DNA of 64,000 nucleotides from Plicaturopsis crispa FD-325 SS-3 (GCA_000827205.1 KN832559.1:600199-664198), one strand, 5' to 3'; counted from the stretch's first letter, positions 22,173 through 34,294 are shown. Notes: a model not told the origin generated them from the sequence alone. Translations and numbers: made by a program.

Positions 22173-22866
22173 GACGCGGTCTCGGAAATTACTCAGTATA
22201 CATTAGCCTCTACCAATGAAATGCTTGCTATTGATTTATCATCACCTCGTCGCTGTCTGATACTATTGGCTGTCTGAATCACACTGCATATGCATCTCGA
22301 AAGATCCCAGGTAGACCGTATCCGCTATGGCTGCTACGACTGCTACATAGCCGCGCGCTACGGTGCTACAGATATCTACAATACACGGTGCTCCTGTACA
22401 GCTGCTCGCATAAAGGGGTACCCTGGTACAGTGCTATGGCTGCTAGCCGAGCTATGTATCAGTACGTAGCAACCTTGCCATTCCCAGATGCGACTCGCGG
22501 TTGCATTGCTCGCGTGGTAAAAACGTGGTTGGTAGTGATCCGTAGCGGCAGTGCGCACCTCCGAGAAAATGAAACTTGTTCCTCCAATTCCTCTCTCTCC
22601 TAGCCAACATCTTGTCCTCGCTCTACACTTTCTAGTCGCGACGATGCTATCAGTTCTGGCAGGAAGCCCCGATTTCTGGCTTTGTTTGAGCCTGAGGAAC
22701 AAAGTAACAGCAAAGTACAAATGCTTCCCTTGTACTTAGTCAAAGCGCCCATCGGCCACGGGTCTTCCCTTGTCCTATATAACCCAAGTTTATTCCTTTT
22801 CTCGCCGACATCGATATCTTTTACTCTCCTTCAAACATCCCAGACCTTTCATACACATCTTCCTCC
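22173..22866. other. right flank of the transposon and promoter of the next gene
   Basis: GCTAC/GTAGC-rich subterminal-like sequence runs to about 22470. The rest is the upstream region of the hypothetical gene at 22867. No gene is seen. Confidence 0.5.
22776..22782 (+). promoter_or_regulatory. TATA-like box
   Basis: TATATAA lies 85 bp upstream of the start codon at 22867, at a plausible promoter distance. Confidence 0.45.
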
Positions 22867-24125
22867 ATGTCTTTCCAAGATTTTCGCGCTGAGGCGGCAG
22901 ACGCAGACGACACCGAGACACCGACCTCGCCTAAAAGGTCGCAATACTTCTCGGACGACAAGGGTGGCTCAGCGTCCGAGGCGAAACGCCGCCATGTCCT
23001 GCACGCACAACCTGATGACGACGACGTGGATATGGACCAGAATGCTGGTGAGTGCACACATACATACTTGCGTCCTCCTGCGCCTGAGGCGACGCGTCTT
23101 TCTCCGTCCACAGAGCTCCGCAGGCGCAGATCGCCGCGCACCCGCGTCAGTATGAGTCCTCACTCCCGCCCAGGCCCCAACCCCATCGCAAGACCGCGCT
23201 CCCCCTCCGCAGATGTGCCCTACAAGGACAAGGTAGCCGCACCCCGGTCCCCGGAGCGGGAGTTCCGCTCAATCGCCAGCTTGGACGACGAGCCCATCGT
23301 GCGGCCCTCCTCCCGGACATCCACCTCGTGCTGGTCGACGCCTGGCAGTTATCCCCCAGAGACTGTGATGCCGGCGATAGGGGCAGAGCGCGGCCGTCGG
23401 CCGTGTGCGCCACTGTCCGACAACACGCGGCACGTATGGGAGCTCGAGGCCCCTACGCGTCCACCCTCACCGTCTTACCCTCCTCCTGGGCTTCCCCCGC
23501 TGCCGAAAGCTATGTACATGTCCGTCTTCCTCCTGGAGCCGCCACCGGAAGAGTGCGTCGAAGATTTACGCGTGGACGCGGAGGAGCTGGACCGTGCGCT
23601 CGTGCAGCTGAAGCGCAACAAGCACGCGTCGCGGACGTTGTCTCCGCTGAACCCGCTGCGCAACCCCCGGCCGCCGCCGTTTTGGCTCACTGATGAGACT
23701 GTCCGGCAGCACGTCGCCCCTTTGTCTGGATTTGCGTCCCTGGCGTATCGAACCGTGGTCAATAAGGACACGCGTCGATGGAGGTGCGTGTCGGCGATAT
23801 GCATTGCTTGTTAAGCCTGTGCGGGACTCACCGTGTCTACAGACTATGCGAATCCGACTACCCAGACTGGCCAGTGAATCCAGAGTACCCGTTCTTGCAC
23901 TGCGACTTCTGCAAGAGGGACAGCATGCACAAGCGTCTCATCGCCCTCCGCTTCATCAACGGTCGCCGCCGTCAAGCCAGAGCCCGAGCCGACGACATGG
24001 AGATAGTGGCTGTCCCGGAAGACGCCGAGGGCGAGAGCCCGGCCGCGCCTGCGTGCATGCTCCTGCAAAAACCCGTGGATTACCTCCTGTACTCATCCCG
24101 CAGTGGGGGTAAAGGGGACTCGTAG
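22867..24125 (+). CDS. hypothetical basidiomycete protein, Pro/Arg-rich with C-terminal Cys motif
   Basis: Exons 22867-23047, 23114-23783 and 23843-24125 give 377 residues; the last junction (AG|A, giving WRLCESDY) is clear. The first intron (66 bp) is a multiple of three and has no stop, so retention would simply add 22 residues. The N-terminal half is acidic then Ser/Pro/Arg-rich and looks disordered. The C-terminal part has CVEDLRVDAEELDRALVQLK, a Pro-rich link, and a conserved-looking segment with YPDWPVNPEYPFLHCDFCKR. The HCDFC spacing suggests a small metal or redox site, but one pair alone is not a recognised finger. I know no function for it. Confidence 0.72.
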
Positions 24126-25030
24126 CTCTGGGGCAAGGAGCATTTTGTGGGAAGGACTTGTTTATGTATCAATTTTACTGCGTATCTAGTGTAACTAGCG
24201 TATACATTGCTTAGATTTCGATGCTCCTTGGGGATGAGTACGCACCGTGTTATTGAGGATCGAAGACCGGTACTGCACCTCCCTTTATCACGTTCATTCG
24301 TAGTGCTCAAGTATACATTCGGTGTTATACATAGCACACGACGGCAATTGCGCCTGTGGCATACACGCCTGAGCACCACTCCGGTGAATATTTTGGGTCA
24401 TCGGACCGTTCAGGACCGCTCGTCCTTGGGTTTGTTTTTTCACAACTGTTTGCGCCATAATTTGATAGTCTCTGCACGCCCGAAGACAAGCTCCTGGTTA
24501 ATTCACGGCGATGCAGATTTCGACGTAGAAAATAAGCGTTGTGTTTCCCCCACACCGGCATCCTGAACCAAGAATGCGGGGTAAAAAACAAAAAGAAATT
24601 GACCGGACCATCTCGTTTGCCGGAGACGGGAGCACGGAACTCCTTCCATTACTCTCGTTATGTCGGTTCTCGTCGGCCTCGAGTCCTCGACAAATGGGAT
24701 ACACTCCTGCACGATACACAGCGTCGCTCGGACTCACGTATTTCTATCGCAGACAGTCTGACGTCGACGCTAACAGAGGCGACAACTGCACCCAAAATTG
24801 GACTTGGTCTCCCCGAAACTATATCGTTTACCTCCGTTTGCTCTCGTCTTACTCGCAGCTCCGGGAATCGTAGAAACCGAGTCCCTACTGCGAGGATTCC
24901 AGTCTAATGAACCGCGTATTCTTGTCCCGTAGAGACGCAGCAAACTCGGGAGACTTGCTCACTAGTACCGGTACAGCTATAGCCCAGGCTATATACCCTG
25001 CTCGCGAATCAAGCCCAGAAACATCCTCCC
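24126..25030. other. intergenic region, no gene recognised
   Basis: This is the 3' region of the hypothetical gene and the upstream region of the MFS gene. Open frames here are short and overlapping on both strands, without family resemblance. Confidence 0.5.
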
Positions 25031-27707
25031 ATGTCGCTCGAATCGAAAGTCGAGGTCGTCTCCTTCACTGCGCAAGATAAGGACGACCCGCGGAACTGGC
25101 GGCATAGCAGGAAGATCGGTATCGTGCTCCAGCTATGCTCGATGTCGTTCTGCTCGTGAGTCGCAGTCGTGCTTGAGTTTCCTGTGCTCCAGCCCTGACC
25201 GCGGTGTGCAGTGTGTTCGGCTCCTCGTCATATGTAGGTCTGACGCTAGGTGTTGTACCCATAGGTGGCTGACTAGATATAGGCTCCGGGAGAAGACCAG
25301 ATAAAATCTGTATACGGGGTCAATGCCGACCTTGCTAGTGTCGGGTTGACAGTATATTTGCTAGGCTTGGGCTTTGGACCCATGATATGTGAGTGTACCT
25401 CTTCTAACTAGGGACTGACGCTGAACATTGTTCATAGGGAGTGAGCATTAGCCTATTCGGTCTAAGACAACCATTGAACCCGTTCTTGCAGGCCCTATGA
25501 GTGAAATGTATGGGCGAAAAATGGCATATTCGATTTCATGGCCTTTGATGATTAGTATGTCTTCTCCTCCTCCTCGGTCCGTACTTGTCCTAACCCTCTC
25601 AACCCAATGTAGTCTTTATCGCCCCTTCGGCTTTCGTGCCCAATTTTGCCGTGATTCTCGTATGTGCGTCCGTCTCATGTCTCTCTTACTGAGACGAAGG
25701 TCCTGACCCTACACGTATCTTGGTCAGTCCGGTTCCTTTCGGGCGTGTGTGCTGCATGTCCAATTAACAAGTGAGCCACCGTTTACTACTCTTGTTACAC
25801 GTCGCTTATGTTTATCACCCCTCAGTGGTGCCGGTGTATGCTCTGAGTATGGCAGCTTTGCCTTTTCATGAATACTTGCTCACATATCATGGATAGCATG
25901 TTAAATAATACACCCTCTGTTCTATCAAAAGGTAAGCTACTATTGGAGGCCCAGTGACATTTATTGACACAGCATGCGATCTAGCAATATTGTACTAGTA
26001 AGTCAACCATTATGCTACTTCAGCCGCTCGTCAGCGCTGAACGCACCATTGGGCATAACACAGTAGCTTCGCCCCTCTCTCAGGGCCGATCTTTGGCAGT
26101 CTCATCGGGTTCTTTGTTGCTGCGCACTCCGAAGGATCCGCGTGAGTCATGATGTGCTACCCACATCTGTGCCCGTCTGATAGCTCGTCTTCTCGCCCAG
26201 TCTTTGGGTCCTCCGTGTTCATTTCTTCTTCGCTTTGGCCCTCCTCCCATGCGCGATATTCCTTCCCGAAACGCATGGTCCAACGATTCTAGCGCATCGA
26301 GCGCAGCAGCTCCGCGCGCATGGCCACACAAACGCGTTCGCCTCGCACGAGCTCAGACAGATCACGAAACGAGACCTAATACATAGTCATGTAATAAGGC
26401 CCGGAGGTATACTCCTCTACTTTTGTTGCAGAGTCCAGCATATTGATGCATCGCAATTAGCTATGCTCCTTACAGAACCTATCGCCCAAGGCGCAGCCAT
26501 ATGGATCGGTATCTCGTATGGTATCGTCTAGTATGTCGCAGACCCGACTCATTGTTGACCCTCTCTGACGGGATACCTCGTATAGCTTCTTCTTCGAAGT
26601 GTTTCCTGTTGTCTTCATCCAACAAGTGAGTCTTACATGCTGGTTGTCGCTCGCAACCTAAATTGTCTCTCAACAGCACGGGATTCCTTTCCAATTGTGT
26701 GGCTTAACGTTCATGGGTATACCCTTGGGGATGGGTATTCTATGCGCCTTCATAGACCCGCTATTGAAGATGTCGAAAAAGCTACCTTTGCCAGGAGTAG
26801 AGCGGAAAAATCCTCCCATCGAAGAACAAGAGGCTCGGCTGAAACTAACCCTACTGGGCTGGTACGTTACCCGACAAGCGTAATAGACCGACGACTTAAC
26901 AGCTTTGTTTAGCATTATAATGCCGGTGTCGCTCTTCTGGTTTGCCTGGTAGGTACCTCATCTTCCGACGGGTGTATTTTTCCTCATCTCAATCGTCAGG
27001 ACGAGTGGATCGGAAACGCACTGGATATGGCCCGTTCTTGCCGGCGTGCCTTTCGGCTTTTCGAATCTCCTGATCTTCTGGTCCTTCAACGCGTAGTAAG
27101 TTGACGCTCTGTCTCCCATATGTTTCTTTACTTACAGTGTTCGTACAGCACGACAGCGACATATATGGTCTACGCATCAAGTGCCCTCGGCTGCAACACG
27201 TTTGCGCGGTCGCTCCTCGCGTCATTCCTGCCCGTTGTGTCGCACAAGATCCTATCGAGCGTAGGTAGCAAATGGGGAGGTACGTTTCTCGAAATAGTAG
27301 TGGGTGATGGCGATCGCAGCTAACCTTACTTTGCCTCCGCAGTCACCATCTTCGCCATGTTCTCCTTCGTGCTCGTCCCCATCCCCCTGATCTTCATCCG
27401 CTTCGGATCGACGCTCCGACTGCGATCGCATTACGCCACTGAGGCGCGCACCATCGTCATGAACCTGAAGAGACCGATCTCACAGGAAATGAGCGAGCTC
27501 GACACGAAGGCGGAGCAGAAGCACCCCCTCCAATTAGACGAAGAAAGCGCGCTGGATGGACGGAAGGCGAGCGATAACTTATTTGACGGTACGCGGGGAG
27601 AGCCTCTGCGGAGCGCTAGCCCGCGGAGAGGGTCGGTGGAGCCGCGCAGGCATTCGTTGATGCTCCAGCCAGAAACAGCGTCTCTGGATCGAATCACTAA
27701 AGGATAA
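25031..27707 (+). CDS. MFS transporter, drug/polyamine:H+ antiporter type (TPO1-like)
   Basis: About 19 exons give a complete 12-helix transporter. The cytosolic N-terminus DDPRNWRHSRKIGIVLQL leads into helix 1. Then come VYGVNADLASVGLTVYLLGL, the MFS loop 2-3 motif SEMYGRK, RFLSGVCAACPINNGAGVCS (helix 4-5, motif C-like), SGPIFGSLIGFFVA, the ETHGPTILAHRAQQLR loop, TEPIAQGAAIWIGISYGIVY, and a long cytosolic tail rich in Ser/Arg. It probably sits in the plasma membrane and exports drugs or polyamines; the substrate is inferred from family only. A 3-nt micro-exon (GGA, 25438-25440) between two introns of about 50 nt restores the conserved IWSPMSE. Skipping it stays in frame but gives ICPMSE. The open frame into a TGA at about 25870 is avoided by splicing at 25848. 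Confidence 0.88.
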
Positions 27708-28054
27708 TGTATATTATAGATGAGTTGCTGTAGGTAGCTAAGTATGCGCTTCAAATGATACATGGTGTGGCTTTTGAAGTCCTAGCTAAGCAGTAAGTAG
27801 GTGCCAACCCTGACCTTGTTCCTCGGTGTAATCGTGCATTCAAATGGCAATCACGGTGGTGACAGTCATGTCACCCCCGAACATTTCACGCCCCTGGAGG
27901 ACACTGCTGCGGGATACGTGGTCTACAAATCCGCTGGCAAGTGCCTTCCTGATCAGTGACATCGGAACTGAGGGTTACTCGTGATTGACTGCGACCGCAG
28001 TCTGTACCTCAATGCGCACGTAGCTGTCTGAAAACATATATAAATCATCAAAAG
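27708..28054. other. intergenic, upstream region of DUF6593 gene 1
   Basis: No gene. A TATATAAA word sits at 28037-28044, only 11 nt before the ATG at 28055. That is unusually close, so either it is not the TATA box or translation starts at the second ATG (28085). Confidence 0.5.
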
Positions 28055-28799
28055 ATGGGAGGACTATCCAAAACACAAACTGACATGATTATCTCGGATG
28101 ATTCTACCGTCACTCTCGTCCTCGAGGCGGACAATCCGTGCAACACCACCATCACCGACATTGATACGGGCAAGACCGTCTACGCCATTAAGACGTACTA
28201 CACCGACAAAAAGACATGGACAGAGATCAAGGGCCTTTGCGGGGAGGTCGTCGCCACGGCGGAGTGGAGGGATCTGAGGGCCGACATCATCACGCTGTGG
28301 AATGGGCCCAAAATTCCGCAGAGCGCCTGGTTGAAGAAATCGAATGTACCTTTCAAGGAGTAAGTGTCCGGTCTGAAATACGAGCATAATGTAGACCACT
28401 CAATTTCCAATCGTATCGCCCCCGCCGCAGCACGGTGTACTTCGAGGATCTGGAAGGACGAAAATTTAAGTGGAAGAGAAATGGACCTGATATGTCTCTC
28501 GAAGTAAGATCGATGCCAATATAATCATTTCACGACACTCGCCTGACAAGAATCCCTAGTGTTTCGCAAGCGACGACAAGCGAAATCCCGTCGCGCGCTT
28601 TGTCAAGCCAAAGCGCTATATGAACGACGAGACCGATCCGCCCAGTAGAGCAGAAAGTCCCGCTACGATCCACCTAGATCTTCGGGGCGCAGATATGCAG
28701 GACTTAATCGTCATCTCCTGGTGCTTCCTGGAGAAAAGTCGCCGTGCGCGCGAAAGACCAACGTTGAACAGAGCGGACGGCAAGGCAGAGGCAGGGTGA
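28055..28799 (+). CDS. DUF6593 domain protein, copy 1
   Basis: Exons 28055-28359, 28431-28503 and 28560-28799 give 205 residues. Landmarks of the basidiomycete DUF6593 family are in order: LVLEADNPCNTTITDIDTGK, VVATAEWRDLRADIITLWNG, SAWLKKSNVPFKD, TVYFEDLEGRKFKWKRNGPD, ARFVKPKR, and DLIVISWCFLEKSRRARERP at the end. The family is a small beta-rich domain of unknown role with a conserved C-terminal E[KR].RR motif; it has no signal peptide or membrane helix here. A paralogue lies at 31813-32578 with matching intron positions plus one extra intron. Copy 1 lacks the usual segment between the ARF and DLIV blocks seen as ASLEILP in copy 2. Confidence 0.85.
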
Positions 28800-31700
28800 T
28801 ATTGTTCAGACCCGCCTAACGCCGCGCGAGAGTCGAGGGGCATGTCCGTTTCGTAGCAATACGATATCGAAAAAACTAGAGATGCTGCTCCTACGTCTTG
28901 ATTGTGGGCAGTCTTTCATTGATGCATGTGGTGAGCTTTGCGGACAAACAGAGGGGGGTGAGCACGAAGAGGACGTTCGTCGTGAGAGAGCCTGCAAGGA
29001 GTATGGAGCACAGGCTAGCGAAGAATGAGGTGGCGAAGACTCACATGCATCTTCCTCATTGACAGCCGCAGCCCTTGGCATTCCCAGACGCGTTCCAACT
29101 AGTAGACCGAAAGATTGAAGATTTTTGTGCATTCGGCGGGGGATGAATTACGTTCGCTAAGCCGTTATTCCCAAAGCTAATGATGCTGCCCGCCGACCTC
29201 CGTGCGAATGGTGGCATGATGCCTACAATGAATGCCTACGGAGCCTCGGACTAAATGGAGTACAGCGGGTGCTAGAGCGTTGGCGGAGTTATCCAGGGGC
29301 TCCGATGGGTCGACCTGCGCAAGAAAGAGGAACAGCATGCCCGTGATGAGTAGCGCACAAAAGCCATCGATGGTAGACATATCTCCCAAGAGGTAGTAAA
29401 GCAGGATCGATAAGGCGATTGCTCGCAAAGATGCGCTGTGAGAAGACAACGCTGCCGACACCGGTGTAGTCTTTGGGATACAATTGCGGGGAGAAAGTGG
29501 GGTTTCGCGTTCATGTCGGAGGGGAATGTAAGTTGTTGAAGTATCCATCAAAGAGGGCTGCTTGCGGGTTCATCCGGAAAACCACCTTCTCTTCCATGAA
29601 CCCGACGAGATAAGGGTGATTTACGAGACATGCTTACCTGCGTTTTCTGCGCGAGATGCGATGACGCATCCTGAGAACTCCTCGAGGCCTCAAGGCCCGT
29701 CATGCTACACACCTTCACGATAACGGGTTCTATACATTCATCAATTTCGGGGAATGGTGAGTGTCACGCAAAAGAGTATGGAAGAAGGAGACTCAGCTGA
29801 CATGCGGTTGATTCGTCTAAACAGACCAAGATGGTGCAGTCGAGAGCCAGAGCCGCGGTCAACCTATGTGAAGCGCAGGTGTAGAAGTCTATTTGAGCGG
29901 TCATTCAATCACTTTGGCCGAAAAACAATGAAGTTGCACCTCGACAACGTGTCAACTGGGTAATCTGGCCTTCAATTGAGAACTAGGACTGCTTTTGGGA
30001 CGCCATGCCGTCGACCGACCAACCGAAGACCCTGAAGCTAGCTAGCGCTAACGGGGATTCGGCCGATACTGAGGAAAGCCGAAGGTGAGGGTTCAGCGCG
30101 AGCTCCGGAAAGGCAGAACTATCAGTTGAGGAATACTTTGCCTTCGATAGCACGGTAGGTTTAGACTGCAAGACCCGCCGGACAGACTTCAAGGAGGCAC
30201 AAGCTGGGAGGAGACGCAGTCTCGCACAGTGGTGTTTAAAACGTTGGTGAAACGTGTTCGTTAGCGGATATTTCTTCCGGTCGTCGATGGTTTTTCTGGG
30301 AGGATGAAACCTTGAGTAAGGTGCGCATCGGCAGCGAAGACACCCTGGTTGAAGACTACATAATTACCCAGGGAACGAGAGCAATCGGCCGATGGATAAA
30401 TACGTACTGGGTGTAAGGTGGTTGAGACTGTAGTTCAGCGGGAAATGCAACGTCAGTATGTATATTTTGGCGGACGGGTGCGCGGGCGGGTGATCACGTT
30501 GAGATGAAGCCGACCGCGGAGACGAACGACCACCCTGGCGGTAAGAAAAACGTAACAGACGGTAAAGATGGGATTCTGCTTAGATTGAAACCGGATCAAC
30601 GCGTCTACATATGAAGACTTTGACGAGGTTGCAGGCAAAGGCACGCACCGGCCAACCGCGATGGCGACTGGGAGCCACCATGTTTACGACGATTTGTACG
30701 GCCCGGCTGAAACACGAGGTGTCCCAGGGCCAAGATGCTCCATGCATCCCCGAATACATCGAGGATAGACATCTACATCAGTACCAACTGGGATGACTCC
30801 AAAGTTAGTGGGATGTTGTGAGAATGAAATGTATACAAAACTACGGTGGCGGTTGGCCTCTGAGCCGCGTCCGTGTCTAGAGAGTCTATGCGTGGCATGC
30901 ACGGCATATTGAAACATCAGACCAGGGATTCCGTATCAAAATGAAGCTGAGCATCGAGCGAGGGATGTGGTGAAATTCGAGTATTTCCGAGCCGCTAATG
31001 AACTAATGAACCGGAAGGCGGACTTTGAACTGACTAGCGCTGTTCGCGCCGATTGTTCTGAAAGGTTGACCTCAGCTTATCTGCTGGCCGCGGTGCGTCC
31101 GCGTTTTTGTGCCCTCTGTTCTAGCATTCAGCTTAATGGACAGGCTTATAGGTGAAACATATCGACATCGAGTCTCCGATCCAAACCACCTTACCTCCAA
31201 ACGATCGATTTACAGGACAACACAAAGTTGCTTCGATGTTCAAATCGTCGAGATTGACCTGCTTCCATCAAACGTGGCTTCGATGGCTACGTTCTGTCAC
31301 AGCGCACGCTACCTTCATTTCCTCCTTGGATCTCGATTCGTGCACGACCGTGACAGGGTTATCGATATAAGAAACTCGAGATGATTATCTTGTGGCTATC
31401 AACATTCTTACTACATATGGGACTTAACTTGTGCGGTGCACAGTTTCACGGAAGCCGCCGGTGACTTCGTGGGTGCATGCAACAAAAGGCAAGCCGTAGT
31501 ATGTAAGTCAAGCATCGCGTCTTTCATATCGTCCTGCAAGAGTGCAATGTGACTTGCATTTTATTTTCATTCTGTTGACCGTCGACATCAACGTTGTGGC
31601 ACGCGTGTCCCTGAGAAAGCCACGATGCGACCATATTCGGTTATTAAGGATCCGAAACGCTCGTCGGTCTCCAACACGATCGATACGAGGCAGATCAGTT

Positions 31701-31812
31701 TACCCAAACAGCGACGGTCGTCGGTCTCCAGTGGGTTGGAGCAATAAGTAGCGGACAGGGACTAACGTTTTACTGTTTCCCAGTTTCTCCTCCTTGACCT
31801 TGACACACCATA
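28800..31812. other. 3-kb gap between the DUF6593 paralogues, no supported gene
   Basis: Frames here are short. On the minus strand one frame from 30917 to 30453 is open for about 155 codons apart from a single TAA near 30681; it could be a decayed gene or part of a dispersed repeat. A minus frame at 29551-29177 has two hydrophobic stretches but no family match. No inverted or long direct repeats were spotted. Confidence 0.45.
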
Positions 31813-32578
31813 ATGCCTGGTGCGCAAACCCTGTATTTTCGGCCGGACCACCCTTGCAATACACGCATCACCGATGCGTTGAGCGGTGATCTTCTCTACA
31901 TCGTCCGCACCAAAGTGGACGCAACGACAAAACGAACAACGACCGAAGTGCGGAAGGCTGCGAGTGCAGAAGTCATTGCAGTATTCGAGTGGAGAGACTT
32001 CAGGTTAGCTGTGCTTTCACTCATCGTCGATGCATATATCTCAAGGCCGTTATCAGGTCCGACCTGCTGACTTTCTGGAGCGATGAGCCCATCAAGGCCA
32101 GCGATTGGATCAAGAAATCTTTAATACCGTTCAAAGAGTATGTGCTCACATTTTGTGCGGGCATATCACTCGGGATCTCATACATGCCATCCTCCTCCAT
32201 AGGACCGTGACGTTCACGAAAGAGCCGTGGAAGACGTTTAAATGGAAGAATTTTGCCCCCGCTCTTTCTCTCGAGGTATTGAGTCTCGTTAGTGTCGCCA
32301 TGGCCGGCGGACTGACTACGCATCGTTTACCCCAGCTCTACGATGAAGGAGACAAGACTACACCCCTCGCACGATTCTCGAAACCTGCCAAAGTCGGCAG
32401 CGAGACAATGCCAGCCTCCCTCGAAATACTCCCGCGCGCTGCGTCGTCTTCGTCAGAAACTGCAGAATCGCAGGAAAGCTTGCGGGACCGCATCGTTATG
32501 TCCTTCCTCTACCTCGAGAAGATGCGGCGCGGTAGGGACGAGGACGAGTTTGGCCCGACGTCGCGGCCTAAGAATTAA
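31813..32578 (+). CDS. DUF6593 domain protein, copy 2
   Basis: Exons 31813-32003, 32057-32137, 32203-32275 and 32336-32578 join in frame to 195 residues. The family blocks are LYFRPDHPCNTRITDALSGD, EVIAVFEWRDFRSDLLTFWS, SDWIKKSLIPFKE, TVTFTKEPWKTFKWKNFAPA, ARFSKPAKVGS, PASLEILPRA and RIVMSFLYLEKMRRGRDEDE. It is the more canonical of the two paralogues because it keeps the PASLEILP segment. An extra intron after WRDFR distinguishes it from copy 1; the other two introns fall at the same places. Same strand, about 3 kb apart, so a tandem duplication followed by insertion or divergence of the spacer is likely. Function unknown. Confidence 0.86.
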
Positions 32579-32727
32579 CCAGATGCGGGTGGCATGCGTG
32601 GATATCCAAGGATCTTGATACCTTAGAGCGGGGTGGCTAGCTCGTACCCAACCCTATAATGCTTACTACTTACGATACTTTAACGATACATTACTCCTCA
32701 CGAAACCATCAATGACTGACAACGAAT

Positions 32728-34294
32728 TCATTTTGAAGACCAGAATTTATCTTCAAGTGCACATTGTCTCGCCATCTCCAGCTGCTCGTCTGTCTGGCAC
32801 ACCAATATCCTCCGCGTAGCGCCCTCCGAGGTGGGCCCCTCGACGCCTATATCGACGACGGTCCCCGTCGCCGTGTGATTTTTCTCTCTATCCACCTCTG
32901 AGAAGCCCAGGCAGCGCACCTTGTTACCGATGAATTCTCTCAGCTGCTCACCCTTCTCCCCCAGTCCAGCGGCGAAAACGAGGGCATCCACCTGGCCACC
33001 GAGTTTGAGGTAGTACGATCCGATGTAATTCATCACACGGTCGGCGAATAACTCGAACGCGTGTCGTTCGGCGTTTGCCTCCTCAGTAGGCGCGGCGAAA
33101 TTGGCACGGCTGGTGATAAGCCCAAAGTCTGTCGTGCCCGTCAAAGAGCTCCACCCCGACTTCGTGTTCAAGATGTCTTCTGCCTGTAGATGCGGGCCAT
33201 CAGGACGGACGACGCGGAACTCGGAGCACTATATACCTCGGTGACATGTATCTCTCGGGAAAGCGCTGGGTCATGGCTAATTCTCCCGGCCTTGTTTGTG
33301 TAATGAAAGATAAGACTGGGATCGATAGCACCTGCTCGCGTAGCACCTGGGAGACCACTGAGAGGGGTGAGTCCCATGGACGTGTCATAGGATTGGCCGT
33401 CGCGGATCGCACATGCTGAGGCACCTGACCCAAGGTGTAGCAATATGAGACTAAGTGCCTTTTCGGGCTACGTACACAGTCAATACGGTCGCACTAGAAG
33501 GGAATAAGCTGTACGCGCATACCTTTTGCAAGTACTGAGCCACAGAGCGGAGGATGAACTGATCTAGAAATCGCAGGACAACAATCAAGACGCCGTAGGC
33601 TACTGCAAAAACTGGATTATACCGACAGCTCAAACCGTGGAAACCATATTTCTTCAATCCTTTCCGGTTCGCGACGCTGGGGTCTATTGCATAGCTGGCA
33701 ATGTGTGGCGGAATCGACCGATGGAACGCCGTATCGAAGAACGCGATGGAGGTTGCATGCGGCATGATGGAATTGCAAACCTGGATAACACGCAGGGCTG
33801 GGCCGTTGTGTCTTCCAATCAAAGACATGTCAGGGTACTATCCACGCTATGTATGTTTGTACGTACAGAGGCGCAAGGTCCGAAAGCCTTTCGATATGCC
33901 TCAGGTGGTCGGATTTATCCGACACGACCACAGGATCATGATAATCCCCGCCGTGCACGACACGATGGCACACGTGCCTAATCTGCGCAGTTTCAATCGA
34001 CGTGTCGTGTTGCAGACGCTGGAGGAAGTGCGTGAATGCGGCCTCGTGGGTGTCGATAGACGAAATCTCCTCGTTTTTTACGGGCTTGAATGTAAGGGCT
34101 GGGGAAGCGGCGATGAACGAAAACTTGGCGGGAGGAGACGATATGTTGGATATTGAAGACGTCAGCAAGAGGGTCACTGGTTCATTATTGCTGTCTTTTG
34201 ATTTGGAGGACAGTTGGTACAGAGATATCTTGAGTGACGACGACCCTGCATTCGTGGCAAGAATCAAATCGCCGGAGGCGTGTTTGGACGACAT
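32728..34294 (-). CDS. acetate kinase
   Basis: Five exons (34294-33867, 33811-33627, 33563-33523, 33458-33237, 33183-32728) join in frame to 443 residues. The enzyme interconverts acetyl phosphate + ADP with acetate + ATP. Signature regions are complete: [19 protein letters not shown] near the N-terminus, [73 protein letters not shown] and [16 protein letters not shown]. Its usual length is about 400; fungal forms carry inserts such as the Ser-rich segment near residue 35. The ATG at 34294 is chosen over upstream non-ATG codons. It is head to head with phosphoketolase (35122), 827 bp apart. The pair forms the fungal phosphoketolase-acetate kinase route, here running towards acetate and ATP. 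Confidence 0.95.

Larger units (their letters stand above)
13690..22480. mobile_element. Plavaka-type DNA transposon, two divergent genes, with two nested insertions (ends approximate)
   Basis: The unit holds a minus-strand transposase (19561-14020, interrupted) and a plus-strand DUF6532 gene (19756-22172) separated by a 194-bp intergenic region. DUF6532 genes commonly accompany Plavaka/KDZ-class transposases in basidiomycetes. GTAGC/GCTAC-rich subterminal sequence occurs at both flanks (about 13720-13790 and 22320-22470). Short related words such as ATAGCAC face inward at both sides, but I could not fix the terminal inverted repeats or a target duplication, so the limits are rough. Confidence 0.55.

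Noticed and set aside
25848-25870. Apparent premature stop in the MFS gene (…SEYGSFAFS then TGA)
   Set aside because: A GTATGG donor at 25848 removes it, and the following exons restore GVCSDML and the rest of the transporter.
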